In this document: piece by piece, positions 44,201 to 56,355 of the stretch | Layout of the letters: the number at the start of each line of letters is the position of its first letter | Numbering within the stretch: the stretch's first letter is position 1 | DNA from: Thermothelomyces thermophilus ATCC 42464 | Lineage: Eukaryota > Ascomycota > Sordariomycetes > Sordariales > Chaetomiaceae | NCBI RefSeq assembly: GCF_000226095.1 | Contig: NC_016475.1 | Coordinates: forward strand, 2,728,001-2,792,000 | Direction of reading: 5' to 3' | DNA: 64,000 bases | Position numbers and translations under genes: made by a program | Notes under the pieces: model-generated | What the model saw: the letters and a program-made list of their open reading frames with translations, nothing else | Databases searched by the model: none | Told to the model about the DNA's origin: nothing

Positions 44201-47170
44201 TCCTGTCTTAACCTACTACTCTAATTACAATACTCTACATTTGTTAACGGAGAGAACAGCTATCGGCGATTTAGCTTGTTCCTCCTATCGCGATATTAAT
44301 GTTATTATACTACCTCTTCTAGAGTCTGTAGTGGTCTGCCTGCCACTATCTGTCTCTTACGGTGGATCTGTAGGACATGCCTTCCCTTGAGCATCGTCTG
44401 CTCGCGATCCTTACGTACTCCCTATCTTGCTAGTCGAATATAACTCTATTTAGGGTCGTAGGTAGCTACTATTCTTCTAGTTAATGTCTAGGTTATAATC
44501 TTTATACTATAGTAACCCTAATATTATATCTTTGTCGTTACCTATATCTATAATACTAAATACGACTACTGTAGTCTTCCCTATTATAGTAATATTAATT
44601 AGTTCGGTCTCTCTATATACCTATTACATTAGAAATAGCCCTTTGACTATACTATGCTTTTGCTTTATTCTCTAGGATATCTATAGCTAATTTACAAGCA
44701 TTAGCGAGATCAGGTTCATCTCTGCTCTATTGTTTACTAGTGTAAGCATTTCGTGCTATTTCTATTGTGCTATTATCTATAGCCGCTTATCTTGCCACCG
44801 TCATCTAAAGATTACGGCGATTTCCTATGTTTCTGCTAGGAGGTCTCGGTATAGTGGTCTCTTACGCTAGTCCCTCCTATACTACGCTACTACTTGCCGC
44901 TACGCAGGCGTTAATGGTTTCCGGGCCCCTCAAAGGGCCCTAACCCGTTTCCTAGGTCAATGCTAACCTCTCCGGTTGTTCGGCTAATAGCGGCTTCGTC
45001 AATTATACTTATTTCCGTAAGCTATTAAGTGCTTATAGCTTCCTACTATTAGGTCTATTTTGCTTTCCGTCGTATATACTATAGCTTTATCTAAAGCTCC
45101 CAAATTCGTAATTTCTTTTTGTCTACGTAATAGAGGTAATCGTTACTCTAGCACGAGTCCTATATATCTCGTCCGGTTCCGTAGTACCTAGGCTAGGCTT
45201 GTTTTAGAACTATTGTAATGCTTTCTAGATCGTAGGCTTCGATTTTCTAGAGTAATTCGGCCGCTCTATTTCCTATATCATAGACCTATTCTATAGGGTA
45301 TAAGCCTCTATCCTTATTTTCCTATCAGGTCGGCTAGTGATTGTTTTCGAATTTATCATAGAAGTAATATCGGCATTTATATACCATATACTAGAACTAG
45401 GGCACTTGTATATATGCCTTGTATTAAGGGTATAGTCACGTAGCATTGCCTAAGAGGTATTAGAATTCTTTCCTAAATCCTTCCTACTATATATAGACTA
45501 TAGGTACTCTAATGCTAAGATAGGAGTGTTTCTTCTAGTAACTTTCCTACGTACACTTGTCTTTTCCGTGGTTCGCGCGTATAAACTAGTATTCTAGGTT
45601 TTGTATATTATTACTAAGTTGCTAATCGTTAAGATACTCGGCGTAGCTATCGGGCCTATCATATGTCATAGGCTATTCTCCTTTGATAGTTTCCACGATA
45701 CATCGGAGTTCCCTTATTTCGTCCTTTATCTTATTGCTCTACTAGGCAAGTCAAGTCAAGCGCTTATCCCGTTCGCGTAGTTCCGTATTAAGTCGGAAAA
45801 CTTTGTTACGGTACTATTCGATCCGTTCCTAGAGGAATAGAGCATTAGGTCCGGGTCTTTCAATTCCTTAGGTGTCGGTTGTCTACGATCTATCCCGCCT
45901 CTACGTGACTATAAGACCCTACTACCTCAAGGCTAGGAGAATCGAAACTGGTGGTGTATATTCTCCTACCATGTCCTATTTGGCAAGACCTGTCTCTAGA
46001 TCCGTAGTGACCAGTTCGGAGTATAGTACTTGTTTATCTTCACCGTTACCATCGTATCCGAGACTATCTGTATTACTATCCTTGTCTTTATAGCTTGTAG
46101 CCGCTACTTCGATAACATCCTTAGTAGTTTCGTCAATAGCTATAATTTCCTTTCTAGGGGTTAGTTTCTATTCTTTCTTTAGGCTCTAGCATTCTTGCTT
46201 ATAGTGTCCTTTCTTTCTATAGTTATAGTAGGTAATATTAGACTTGTCTTTGGCCGTCTTCTTCTAGTCCTATTTCTACGCTACGTCTATATCTATAGCT
46301 CTGGGGTACGTCCTATATAAGGTACTAACGTACGCTCGCTTTTTCTTGTTATTAGCCTTAACTATAGTTCTATTTATTTGACCTTGTTTCTACTACTCTT
46401 ATATATAGAGTCGATTATCGATCCTAATAGCCTACGTAATATATTTATCTAGAGTCTTAGGCCGATCATACTTATATAGCTTATCTTTGACCTTTTCCTT
46501 TAGGCTATTATAGAACAATTATATTAATACCTTATTATTAAGCTAAGACTTAAGTATATCTTATCTAAACTATATAGCATAGGAGGCTACTAACTTAGTC
46601 TATTAGAGATTAGCGAGTCTTTCTTATATATAAATCTTCTCGTCTTTATCGCTAAAAACTTTCCAAAGCTTTTCTTCGAAACGGTTATAAGATTAGAAGA
46701 CTGCCTATATAAACGCGTCTCGATCGTCTTTGTCTTCCTCTATAAGATAGTCGTTCTATATAGGCTTAAACCATCTAAGTGCCTTGCCCTCTAATCTCGT
46801 AGCTATATAGAGGACTTTAGCTTTATCATCTAGAAACTTGTCATCATTAAGCTAGAAGTAAGATCGAAGGTTTATTAGGAATCCTATAAGATCTTCCTTA
46901 GTTCCTCCGTATTTATTAGGTAGTTCGATCTTAATACTCTTCGCTTTAGCGCCCTTAAGTGCCTTAATTTTGGCGTAGGCCTTGTTAACCAGCTTCTACA
47001 AGTACTTTTCGCGGTTCTCGAGTTCCTTGATTCGAGCTTAAGTAGCCTTATCTCTCTAGTCTAACTCCTAGATCTACTACTAGAGTTAACTAAGCTAAGC
47101 GAGCAGCTATTTGGCTATAACGTTAGTAGCTATGTTGATATCAAGGTCGAAGTTACCTCTATTCTGAACT
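41200..47170 (-). pseudogene. Gag-pol of chromovirus copy C, multiply interrupted
   Basis: Minus-strand gag (right) to integrase/chromodomain (left); limits approximate. Order and sequence parallel copy A. Inactivated by many stops. Confidence 0.8.
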
Positions 47171-47199
47171 ATAACAGAACAAAGGGAGTGGTAATAACG

Positions 47200-47620
47200 T
47201 GTAACGAACCTAACTCAGACTTCTTTTAAAAGGGTCTAGATGGAGGTAGATTAGGCGGGATAGTAGGCAGGTCGTCTAAGGGATTTGGTAAAGCCAAAGG
47301 GTTTATAATAACACTTAGAGTTGTCTCTTATAGTAATTAGCAATGCTTGGTATAAGTACTGTGATTGTGATTGTTACTACTGGTAAACTCTTAGAGTCTA
47401 TTATAACGAGTGACTATCTATATATATATATAATCCTAAGATTACTCTTTACTTAGTGATCCTTTGCTGTCTGGATTACGGCTGTAGCAGTGATCCTATA
47501 GTGTATAGATCACTTTGCCAAGCGTGATCCTTTCCTAATTGGTCTGTTCGTGCCTGCTGTCCTATTGGCCTTTCGAGGGAGGCGGCTCAGGCGGCGTCCT
47601 GCATGTATATTTCCGTAACA
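47200..47620 (-). repeat. LTR, copy C (5' LTR in element orientation), U3 type IIa
   Basis: TGTAACGAACC...TTCCGTAACA on +, followed directly by GTTAG. Confidence 0.95.
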
Positions 47621-48863
47621 GTTAGTAATAAGTTCTTTATAGCCTTAGATGCCTTAGGATTCTTCTACTAGTTACTAGTTACTAAGAAGTATGGTAACCG
47701 TATAGTAGTTATAAGCTACTATGGCCTAGAGAAATCTAACGTAATACTTATAGGTTTTGAAAACGTACCTATATTTATATAACGCTATATAGATAGACTT
47801 TTCCTTAAATACTACTATTTCGTCAGGGCATATATTAATAATATTATTATCTTTAGCAAAACAGAGGAGGAATACCTAGAATACCTACGTACTATTCACG
47901 AAATCCTTGACAAGGCCTATATCTATATTAGCGCTACTAAATCCTTTGTAAGATACCTAGCTATAAGACTCCTTAGGTATATCGTAAACGGAGAAGGCAT
48001 TACTAAAACCGATAACCGTATCGCTATCTTTAAGGAGCTAAAGTTCCTAGACACTCTTAATAGCTTAGAGCACTACCTTAGGATAGCCGGATAACTTAGG
48101 AAAGGCATTCTATAGTTTAATGCTAAAGTAAGGCTACTCTAAGCCTAGAAGACGGCACTAATAGTAGCAGCCCGGAAGGAAGGAAAATTAAACCCTAGGA
48201 AAGCTAAACGTACCTAGAAAGCGGTTATATCTACTGTTAAATTCACTCTAACTAAGGAAGAATTTAAGTCATTCTGACTACTATAGGAGCACCTATATAA
48301 CTAGGAGTTTCTCTATTACCATCGCCTGGAAAAGCCAATATTCCTAAAGTTAGATACCTATTATAATAGCTATAGCGTTATTACCTTCTAACTTAAGGGC
48401 GACTAGGATAGAGAGAAAATTCCTAGTAGGGACATTTCCATAAGCGAGGTATAGCCTATCCTATTTATATTACAAGCGACTATTAATATAGAAAAATGCT
48501 ACAGATTTACTAAGGTAAGGATTACTATGCTTATCTAGGTAATTAGGAAGCTTAGAAAGATAGTCTAATTAAATAGGTATCTAGTTAATGTCCTTACTAA
48601 CTACGCTCCTATAAAAGGGATTATAAAGTATATATCTCTAATTATAATAGATTTGGCTAAGGCTAACCTTAAGCTAGCTAACACTACTAATTATCTATCC
48701 GGATTTAACCTTAATATTTTCTATATCCTAGGAACCTTAAATGTCGTGCCTAACGTATTATCAAGACTACCTATATAGAAACAAGAGGATCTAAAGGTTA
48801 AGGATAGTCTGGCTAACGAACTTAGAGATATCTAAAGTAAGCACTACGATAAGGATATCTTTA
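47621..48863 (+). pseudogene. Chromovirus B RT (rest) and RNase H
   Basis: Reads VSNKFFIALDALGFF, KKYGNRIVVISYYGLE, then AYINNIIIFSKTEEEYLEYL (starting near 47,827), then an RNase H-like region ending GTLNVVPNVLSRLP near 48,770. The catalytic Y-x-D-D is Y-I-N-N, two Asp-to-Asn changes. The segment lies between the two opposed insertions and ends at CTTTA (48859-48863). Confidence 0.8.
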
Positions 48864-49282
48864 TGTCACGGAAATATACATATAGATGCCGCCTAAGCTA
48901 CTGGCACAAATGGGCCAATCAAGTCAAAGGAACGAAAGGACCAATTATAACATAGGAAGCATAGTAATCACTACACTTACCAGTAATCAGGGTAATCACC
49001 GCTATACAATTACTTACAATCACCGTAATTAGAAATGATCACTAGGATTATATATATATATAGATAGTCACTCGTTATAGTAGACTCTAGGAGTTCGCCA
49101 GTAGTAACAATTATAATTACAATACTTATACTAAGCATTGCTAATTACTATAAGAGACAATTCTAAGTGTTATTATAAACCCTTTAACTTCACCAAATCC
49201 CTTAGACGGCCTATACGCTTGTCCTGCTTTACCTACCTCTATCTAGACCCTTTTAGAAGAAGTCTAAGTTAGGTTCGTTACA
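48864..49282 (+). repeat. 5' LTR of copy D, U3 type IIb
   Basis: TGTCACGGAAATATA...GGTTCGTTACA. The U3 half carries repeated GATCAC/GTGATC motifs, partly RIP-altered. Confidence 0.95.
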
Positions 49283-49320
49283 CGTTATTACTACTCCCTT
49301 TGTTCTATTATAGTTCAGAA

Positions 49321-52300
49321 CAGAGGTGACTTCGACCTCGACATCGACATAGCTACTAACGTCATAGCCGAATAGCTACTTACTTAGCTTAGTTAACTCT
49401 AGCAGCGAATCTAGGAGTTAGACCAGAGAGATAAGGCTACTTAAGCTCGAATCAAGGAACTCGAGAACCGCGAAAAGTACTTATAGAAGCTAGTTAACGA
49501 GGCCTATGCCAAAATCGAGACGCTCGAGACCGCCAAAGCGAGCCGTATTAAGATCGAACTACCTGGCAAATATAGAGGAACTAAGGAGGATCTTGTAGGA
49601 TTCCTGACAAACCTCTGATCCTACTTCTGGCTTAATGATAACAAGTTTCCGGACGATAAAGCTAAAGTCCTTTATGTAGCTACAAGACTAGAGGGCAAGG
49701 CACTTAGATAGTTCGAGCTTATATAGAATGACTATCTTATTAAGAAAGACGAAGACAACCGAGATATGTTTATATAGGTAGTCTTCTAATCTTATAACTG
49801 TTTTAAAGAAGAGCTTTAGAAGGTTTTTAGTAATAAGGATAAGAAGATTTATACGTAAGAAAGACTTACTAATCTCCGATAGACTAAGTTAGTAGCCTCT
49901 TACACTATATAGTTTAGATAGGATATACTTAAGTCTTAGCTTAATGATAAGGCGTTGATATAATTATTCTATAACGGCTTAAAGGAAAAGGTTAAGGATA
50001 AGCTATATAAGTACGATCAGCCTAAGACCCTAGATAAATATATCGTATAGGCCATTAGAATCGATGATCGACTCTATATATAAGAGTAGTAAAAACGAGG
50101 TCGAATGAACGGAACTACGGTTAAGGCTAACGATAAGAAAAAGCGAGTATATATTAGTACCTTATATAGGACGTACCCTAGAGCTATAGATATAGATATA
50201 GCATAGAAGCAGGACTAGAAGAAGACGACCAAAGATAAGTCTAATGTTACCTGCTATAACTATAGAAAGAAAGGGCACTATAAGCGAGAATACTAGAGCC
50301 CGAAGAAAGAATAGAAACTAACCTCTAGAAAGGAAATTACAACTATTAACAAAACTACCAAGGATGTTATCAAAGTAATGGCTACGAGCTACAAAGACAA
50401 GGGTAGTAATATAGATAGTCTTAGATACAATGGCAACGGCAAAGACAAACAAGCATCGTACTCCGAACTGGTCACTATGGACCTAGAGACAGGTCTTGCT
50501 AAATGGGATATAGTAGGAGAATATACACCGACAGTTTCAATTCTCCTAGTCTTAAGGTAGTAGGGTTTTATAGTTATATAGAGGTAGGATAGATTATAGA
50601 CAACCGATACCTAAGGAATTAGAAGACCTAGACCTAATGTTCTATTCCTCTAGGAACGAATCGAATAGTATTGTAACGAAGTTTTTCGGCTTAATACGGA
50701 ACTACGCGAATAGGATAGACGCTTAATTTAACTTGCCTACTAGAGCAATAGAATGAGGGACAAAATAAGGGAACTCCGATATATTATAGAAACTATTAAA
50801 GGAGAATAGCCTATAATATATAATAGGCCTAATAGCTATACTAAGTATCTTAACGGCTAATAACTTAGTAATAATATGCAGAACCTAGAATATTAGTTTA
50901 TACGAGCGAACTACGGAAAAGATGAGCGTACGTAGGAAAGCTACTAGAAGAAACACTCCTATGTCAGCACTAGAGTACCTACAGTCTACGTATAATAGGA
51001 AGGATTCGGGAAAGAATTCCAATACCTCCTAGGTAACGCTATACGACTATACCCTTGATACGAGGCATATACGCAAGTGCCCTAGTTCTAGTGTATAGCA
51101 TACAAATGCTAATACTACTTCTGCGACAAATTCGAAAATAATTACTAGCCGACCTGGTAAGGAAATAAGGATAGAAGTTTACACCCTATGGAATAGGTCT
51201 ACGATATAGGAAATAGAGCGGCTAAATTGCTCTAGAAGATCGAAGCCCGCGATCTAGAAAGCATTACAATAGTTCTAAGACGAGCCTAGCCTAGGTACTA
51301 CGGAACCGGACGAGACATATAGGACTTATACTAGAGTAACGATTGCCTCTATTATACGGACGAAAAGAAATTATAAATTTAGGAGCTTTAGATAAAGCTA
51401 TAGCATGTACGATGGAAAGTAGAACAGACCTAATAGTAGGAAGCTATAAGCACTAAATAGCTTACGGAAATGAGTACGATCGACAAAGCCACTATTAGCC
51501 GAACAACCAAAGAGGTCAATACTAACCTAGGAAACGGGTTAGGGCCCTTTAAGGGGCCTAGAAACTATTAACGCCTATATAGCGGCGAGTGGTAGCGTAG
51601 TATAGGAGGGACTAGTGTAAGAGACTACTATATTGAGACCTCCCGGCAGAAACATAGGAAATCGCTATAATCTTTAGACGATAGCGGCAAGATAAGCAAT
51701 TATAGATAATAGCATAGTAGAAATAGCACGAAATGCTCGTACTAGTGGATAGTAGAGTAAAGATAAATCTAATTTCGCTAATACTTGTAAATTAGCTATA
51801 GATACCCTAGAGAATAAAGTAGAAGCATAATATAGTTAAAGGGCCATTTCTAACGTAATAGGTATATAGGGAGACCAAACCGATCGACATTACTATAGTA
51901 GGGAAGGCTATAGTAGTTATATTTAGTATCGTAAATATAGGTAATAATAAAGATATAATATTAGGGTTACTATAATATGAAGACTATAACCCGGACATTA
52001 GCTAGAAGAATAGTAGCTACCTATAACCTCAAATAGAGTCGTATTTAACTAGCAAGATAGGGAGCACGTAAGGATCGCGAGTAGACGATGCTTAAGGAAA
52101 GGCATGTCCTATAGATCTACCGTAAGAGACGGACAGTGGCAGGTAGACCACTATAGACTCTAGAAGAGGCGGTATAACGATATCGATATCGCGATAGGAG
52201 GAACGAGCTAAATCGCTAATAGCTATTCTCTCTGTTAACAAATGCAGAGCACTATAATAGGAGTAGTGGGTTAAGACAGGAGAAATCGCTAATATCGCTA

Positions 52301-55290
52301 TAGACAGAACCAAGTTTGTATATTACTAGAAAACTAAGAGACGAGACAAGACTAGGGAAGTACTAAAGGAATACGAAGGATACCTAGCATTCGAACCGAA
52401 ACATCTAGAAGGACTACCAGAACATAGCCTATAGGATTACGAGATCAAGCTTAAGGAAGGAGTATGACTAAAGTTCTTTAAGATTTACTATATGAGCTAG
52501 ATATAGAACGAAGAACTTAAGCGATATTTAGAGGAGAACCTTCGAAGAGGATATATTTGCCTATTGACATTGCTAATAGGCTACCTAATCCTATTTGTGC
52601 CTAAGAAAGACGGAAAGCTATAGTTATATGTCGACTATTGGTAACTTAACGAATAGACTATAAAAAATTGATACCTGTTACTGCTAATCTTATAGCTCTA
52701 AGATTAGTTAGTAGGAGCCTAATATTTTATACGTCTTAACTTGCTATTAGCCTATAACTATATATAGATCAAAGAAGGCGATAAGTGGAAAACGGCCTTT
52801 AGGACACCCTATAGCCACTATAAGTACCTTATCATGCTATTCGGACTTACAAACGCGCCGACAACGTTCTAAGCCCTAATTAATCAAGCTATCTGACCCT
52901 TTCTTAACAAATTTGCAGTATATTATCTTGACGATATACTTATCTTCTCTAAGACAATAGATAAACACCGGAAGTATGTAAAAGTAGTGCTAGACGCGCT
53001 ATATACGTATAAGCTATTAGTTAACAAGGAAAAGAGCGAATTCTATGTTAGGAAGATAGTCTTTTTAGGATACGAGATATCCCTAGGACAAATCCAGATA
53101 GAACCTTTAAAGGTTGAAGCTATTAAGAATTGGCTATAACCGACGTCAATTATAGAAGTACAAAGCTTTATCGGATTTACAAACTTCTACTAGATATTTA
53201 TTAGGAACTTTGGAGCGATCGTATAACCTTTGTACAAACTTACTAAGAAGAATGCTAAATTCTAATAGGAAGAACAATATAAGCAAGCATTTATATAGAT
53301 TCGTGATGCTATTACTAAAGATCTAGTACTAGTATTGCCAGACCCTAAGAAGCCATTTAAGGTGGAAACGGACGCTTTAGACTACGCCATTAGAGGACAA
53401 TTGGGATAACGAGACAGACAAGGAAAGCTATATCCTATAGCCTTCTTTTCAAAGAAGCTCGATAGACCACGTCTTAATTACCTAATTTATAATAAGGAAT
53501 TACTTACGATTGTCGAAGCTTTTAAGGAATGGTAACTATACCTTAGCAATACAATTAAACTGGTATAAGTATATATAGATTATAAGAATTTACGGTACTT
53601 TATAATGACAAAGGAGCTTAACGGACGACAAATACGATAGGTAGAATTCCTTATAGAATTTAACTTTGAGATCTACTATAAGAAGGGCAAAGAGAATGTA
53701 CAAACGGACATCTTAAGTCGACGAACAGATCATATAGAAGGACAAACGGAAACAATACTACCGTTATTCAAGGAACGTACAGACGGAACGCTATATTACG
53801 AAATGTAGATACCCGTAGAAGATAATCTACTTAACTCATTCCTAGAATGCTATGTAATCTTTCGAGAAGAAAGGATTAACGAGGTATAGTATTAAGTAAT
53901 ACCTAGACTAGTGGTACCTAACGGAGTAGAAGAAAAAGATAGGAAACTTTGGTACCGAGGTAAAGCGTATATCTATAATAAAGATCAATAGCTACGGATG
54001 ATTCGAGAACTCTAACGAGTCGAAACTCGAAGGATATAAAGGAGTTATAAAGACTGTCGTATAAGTTAAGAAACACTATGACTTTCCATAGTTAACGGTA
54101 CAAGTTAAGGAAGTCATACAGAGCTACGATATCTGTAATTAAAGTAAAACGGCACGATATAAGCCGTATAGGTTACTTTAGCCACTGCTAATAGCTAACA
54201 AACTATAGAGTTTAGTTACGATAGACTTTATTATAAAGCTACTAGAATCTAAGGACATAGCCATAGGAGTAATCTACGATAATATTCTTATTATAGTAGA
54301 CTGCCTGATTAAATAGGTATACTTCTTTCCCTATAAGGAGTCCTAGACAGCCAAATAACTAGTAGACGTAATCTATTAGTAAGTTACATTAGTATATACT
54401 TAGCTATAAGAATAGATCACCGATAGAGACACTAAGTTCGCGTCAAAGTTTTGGCAAGCGTTAATACAACGATTAGGTGTTAATAGCAAGCTGTTAACGG
54501 CATATTACCTACAGACTAATAGACAAATAGAGCGACTAAACCAAGTTGTTAAGTAGTACCTCCGCTCTTATGTTAACTACTAGTAAAACGACTAGGTTAT
54601 GCTGTTACTAATAGTACAACTCGCTTACAATACGACGCTAACGGAAACGACCAAAGTCATACTATTCTTCGCGAACTACAGATATAAAGTAGACCTTAGG
54701 CAAGGACTAGAGGTTATAGTGCCAAGAGCAGCAGTTAAAGCAGAACAAATATACATACTATATAAAAAGCTTAAAAAGGAACTCGAGTTTGTCAAGACTA
54801 GAATAAAGAACTACTATAATAAATATAGGCTCGAGGGACCTCGCCTAGAGAGGGGAGACAAAGTCTACCTAATCGTACAAAACTTATAAACCAAACGACT
54901 AAGCACGAAGCTAGACTTTAAGAAGGTTAGACCCTTTGTTATCAAAGAACGAATTTCGACATCTAACTACTAACTATCGTTACCATTATCTATATAACTA
55001 CGGATAGATGTTTTTTATATTTTACTTCTCGAACCAGTACCGAAAAACGCTAAGGTTGCTATATATATCGAAGTAGAAGATAAGGAAGAAGAATAGGACG
55101 TCAAAGAAATTCTAGATTTATATATTATCGATAGGGAACTATAGTACCTAGTTAAGTGGCTTAATTTCGGACTAGAAGATAACTTATAGGAATTAGTCAA
55201 GAATTTAAACTGCCCTAAGAAACTAGAATAGTTCCATCGGCAGAACCTAGATCGGCTAAAGGCAAATCTAGGATAGAACCAAAAATAGCG
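49321..55290 (+). pseudogene. Gag-pol of chromovirus copy D, multiply interrupted
   Basis: Gag from about 49,321 with IELPGKYRGTKEDLVGFLTN; zinc knuckle CYNYRKKGHYKREY at 50252 onwards (Cys codons 4 and 14 now Tyr); protease LVDSRVKINLIS near 51,735 (Asp-Ser-Gly now Asp-Ser-Arg); RT with YLDD; RNase H; integrase, including an open stretch at 54599-54889; chromodomain near 55,095-55,230 (DVKEILDL, YLVKWLNFGLEDNL). The 3' limit is approximate. Confidence 0.88.
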
Positions 55291-55807
55291 CCCTAGTTAA
55301 TAATATCGACACTACTATTAAGCTATATAATAGCCTCCGATTCCTGCTATTCTATTACCTCTAATTCGTCTAGATTCGACAAACCCTATATAACCATATC
55401 TACCTCCTTCTCTACTAGGAACTCTCGTTATTTACGGACCCGAGTCAGACAGGCTAATACCTTAGAAGCTTTATATTAATATTCTAATAGCAAGGCTTTG
55501 GCCTCTTTCTCTTTAGCCTTTAAATGACGTTGCTCGTATATGATATAATCTACTGTATTATGATTAGAGATATGCTCTCGTAAGGAAACAGGAACTTATA
55601 AGAAGAAATTAGAACGCTAGAACCATCGTAAGCACAACTCTAACGCATATAAGCCTCGTAGCGACGAGATTTTTTAATCATCTTATACACTTAGTTATAC
55701 TCCGTGTAATAAGAACACGCTATCACTACAAACCCGTGATCGGAAATAAACTAAGCTAAACGCTCACGACGAATAGATGCTAGGGATCTGCGCGCGTTAG
55801 ACGGCAT
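55197..55807 (-). pseudogene. Antisense Zn2Cys6-like/coiled-coil gene of the LTR element, copy D
   Basis: ATG at 55807 and TGA at 55199-55197 on the strand opposite to gag-pol. Codons 31, 34, 41, 50, 53 and 60 are Cys, or Tyr explained by TGC/TGT-to-TAC/TAT, giving exactly C-X2-C-X6-C-X8-C-X2-C-X6-C, followed by DGSS. Downstream of a putative intron the frame encodes a Lys/Glu/Ala/Leu-rich helix (HLKAKEKEAKALLLEY, KASKVLACLTRVRK) and LSNLDELEVIE. In the part I translated the in-frame stops are TAG or TAA at positions fitting CAG/CAA. The 3' end overlaps the pol chromodomain region in antisense. Confidence 0.72.
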
Positions 55808-55936
55808 AACTAATAGCACGAAGGGCAACAAGAGGCTAAGGAGAAAAACACGTACAAGGAACGTAAGGGATGTTAGCGCTATTTGAGACGGCCTAAAGAG
55901 GGCTTTCGGGTCGAAAGCCTTAGAGGGAGGGCATCG

Positions 55937-56355
55937 TATCACGGAAATATATATACAGATGCCGCCTAAGCCACTAGTACAAATAGGCCAATCAAGTCAA
56001 AGGAACGAAAGGACTAATTATAGCATAGGAAGCATAGTGATCACTACGCTCACCAGTGATTAGGGTGATCACCGCCATGCGATCACTCACGATCACCGTG
56101 ATCAGGAATGATCACTAGGATTATATATATATATAGATAGTCACTCGTTATGGTGGACTCTGGGAGTTCACTAGTGGTAATAATCACAATCACAGTACTT
56201 ATACCAAGTATTGCTAATTACTGTGAGAGATAACTCTAAGTGTTGTTATGAACCCTTTGGCTTTACTAAATCCCTTAGACGGCCTGTACGCTTGTCCCGC
56301 TTTACCTACCTCCGTCTGGACCCTTTTAGAAGAAGTCTAAGTTAGGTTCGTCACA
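55937..56355 (+). repeat. 3' LTR of copy D, U3 type IIb
   Basis: TATCACGG...GGTTCGTCACA. Less mutated than the 5' LTR: it keeps a run of TGATCAC/CGATCAC palindromic motifs at about 56,037-56,120. Confidence 0.95.

Larger units (their letters stand above)
40094..47620 (-). mobile_element. Ty3/gypsy chromovirus copy C (7,527 bp), full length, RIP-mutated
   Basis: LTRs 40094-40514 and 47200-47620 (421 bp each), with target duplication GTTAG at 40089-40093 and 47621-47625. Same family as copy A, with a different U3 (type IIa). Gag-pol is on the minus strand. It is inserted inside the RT of element B. The antisense frame on + is at 40637-41286. Confidence 0.95.
48864..56355 (+). mobile_element. 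Ty3/gypsy chromovirus copy D (7,492 bp), full length, opposite orientation
   Basis: LTRs 48864-49282 and 55937-56355 (419 bp each), target duplication CTTTA at 48859-48863 and 56356-56360. Plus-strand gag-pol with intact RT motif YLDDILIFS (52924-52950). Polypurine tract AGAGGGAGGG just before the 3' LTR. Its 5' LTR faces the 5' LTR of copy C across 1,243 bp of element B. Confidence 0.95.

Noticed and set aside
49283-49310. Primer-binding site for a tRNA next to the 5' LTR of copy D
   Set aside because: The sequence after the LTR begins CGTTATTACTACTCCC and does not start with TGG; no tRNA 3' end match was recognised by eye, so no PBS is annotated.
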